Positions 5,698 through 5,803 of a stretch of DNA of 5,803 nt are shown in pieces. Below the pieces are notes generated by a model, which was not told where the DNA came from, searched no databases, and saw nothing but the letters and a program-made list of their open reading frames with translations. Numbering within the stretch: position 1 is the first letter of the stretch; each line of letters begins with the position of its first letter. This DNA comes from Hyphomonas sp. UBA5111 (GTDB taxonomy: Bacteria; Pseudomonadota; Alphaproteobacteria; Caulobacterales; Hyphomonadaceae), in the NCBI GenBank assembly GCA_002414505.1, contig DHZF01000104.1, positions 1 through 5,803 on the forward strand. The letters are read 5' to 3'. A program made the translations under genes and the position numbers.

Positions 5698-5803
5698 GTG
5701 AGGAAAGACGGTTTCCTCTCCCCGTCTCTCCGGCGCATGCCGGGGAAGCGGTGTTTGTGGGAGAGAGATAGGCTTTTCCTCCCGCAGGCCCCTGCGGAGG
5801 CAG
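5698..5803. other. Non-coding, hairpin-rich region at the right edge
   Basis: No credible gene. Three small hairpins follow element B. GAGGAAA (5700-5706) pairs with TTTCCTC (5712-5718). TCTCCGGC (5727-5734) pairs with GCCGGGGA (5739-5746) around GCAT, with one wobble. CCTC plus CGCAG (5778-5787) pair with CTGCG plus GAGG (5792-5800), with one bulged C (5782). An alternative pairing of AGACGG (5706-5711) with CCGTCT (5722-5727) competes with the first. The density suggests further remnants of palindromic repeats, but they do not carry the GCGTCA/CCCATC signature of A and B. Confidence 0.45.

Noticed and set aside
5004..5721. TCCTCTCC at 5004-5011 and 5714-5721 as a target-site duplication of the cassette
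   Set aside because: The copies lie 5 bp and 16 bp away from the element ends rather than flush, and the motif is low-complexity pyrimidine sequence, so chance is likely.
5700..5727. Pseudoknot formed by GAGGAAA/TTTCCTC and GACGG/CCGTC
   Set aside because: The connecting loops (0, 0 and 3 nt) are too short to let both stems form at once; they are better seen as alternatives.

Overview
This window looks like chromosomal DNA of a GC-rich alphaproteobacterium, most likely a Hyphomonas/Caulobacter-type lineage. The grounds are high-GC codon use in every gene, a GGAAC-N16-CATT promoter of the alphaproteobacterial general-stress type, and dispersed GTCAxCCCCG...CGGGGATGAC-type palindromes next to a small GIY-YIG gene. 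The genus assignment is inference.

Layout. (1) 1-1264, minus strand: the first 421 codons of lepA (elongation factor 4), cut by the left edge of the window. (2) 1448-1942, plus strand, divergent from lepA: a YciE/YciF-family (DUF892) ferritin-like stress protein with a strong ribosome site and a probable EcfG-type promoter. It appears to have lost most of its iron ligands. (3) 2062-3651, minus strand, convergent with the previous gene across a hairpin terminator: an AbgT-family membrane transporter. (4) 3817-4914, plus strand, head-to-head with the transporter: a Rieske non-heme iron oxygenase with all metal ligands present. The 165-bp gap between them carries a perfect 8+8 inverted repeat that could serve as a shared operator. 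(5) 5017-5697: a compact cassette made of a 160-bp inverted-repeat element (A), a 100-residue GIY-YIG nuclease gene, and a second 157-bp inverted-repeat element (B) related to A. (6) 5698-5803: non-coding DNA rich in small hairpins.

How the parts work together. lepA is housekeeping. The DUF892 gene is probably stress-induced. The transporter and oxygenase may form a divergently controlled pair acting on an aromatic compound, but nothing in the sequence names the substrate.

The most interesting part is the last third. Elements A and B have the same architecture: two arms, each able to form a hairpin, joined by pairing of the arm ends, so that the whole element can be drawn as a four-way junction. 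The four hairpins differ in sequence, but every difference in the outer 5-bp stem is compensated, and an unpaired T at the same place is kept in all four. Flanking of a structure-specific nuclease gene by such elements suggests a small mobile or domesticated nuclease-plus-palindrome system, comparable in logic to REP/RAYT pairs but with a GIY-YIG enzyme.
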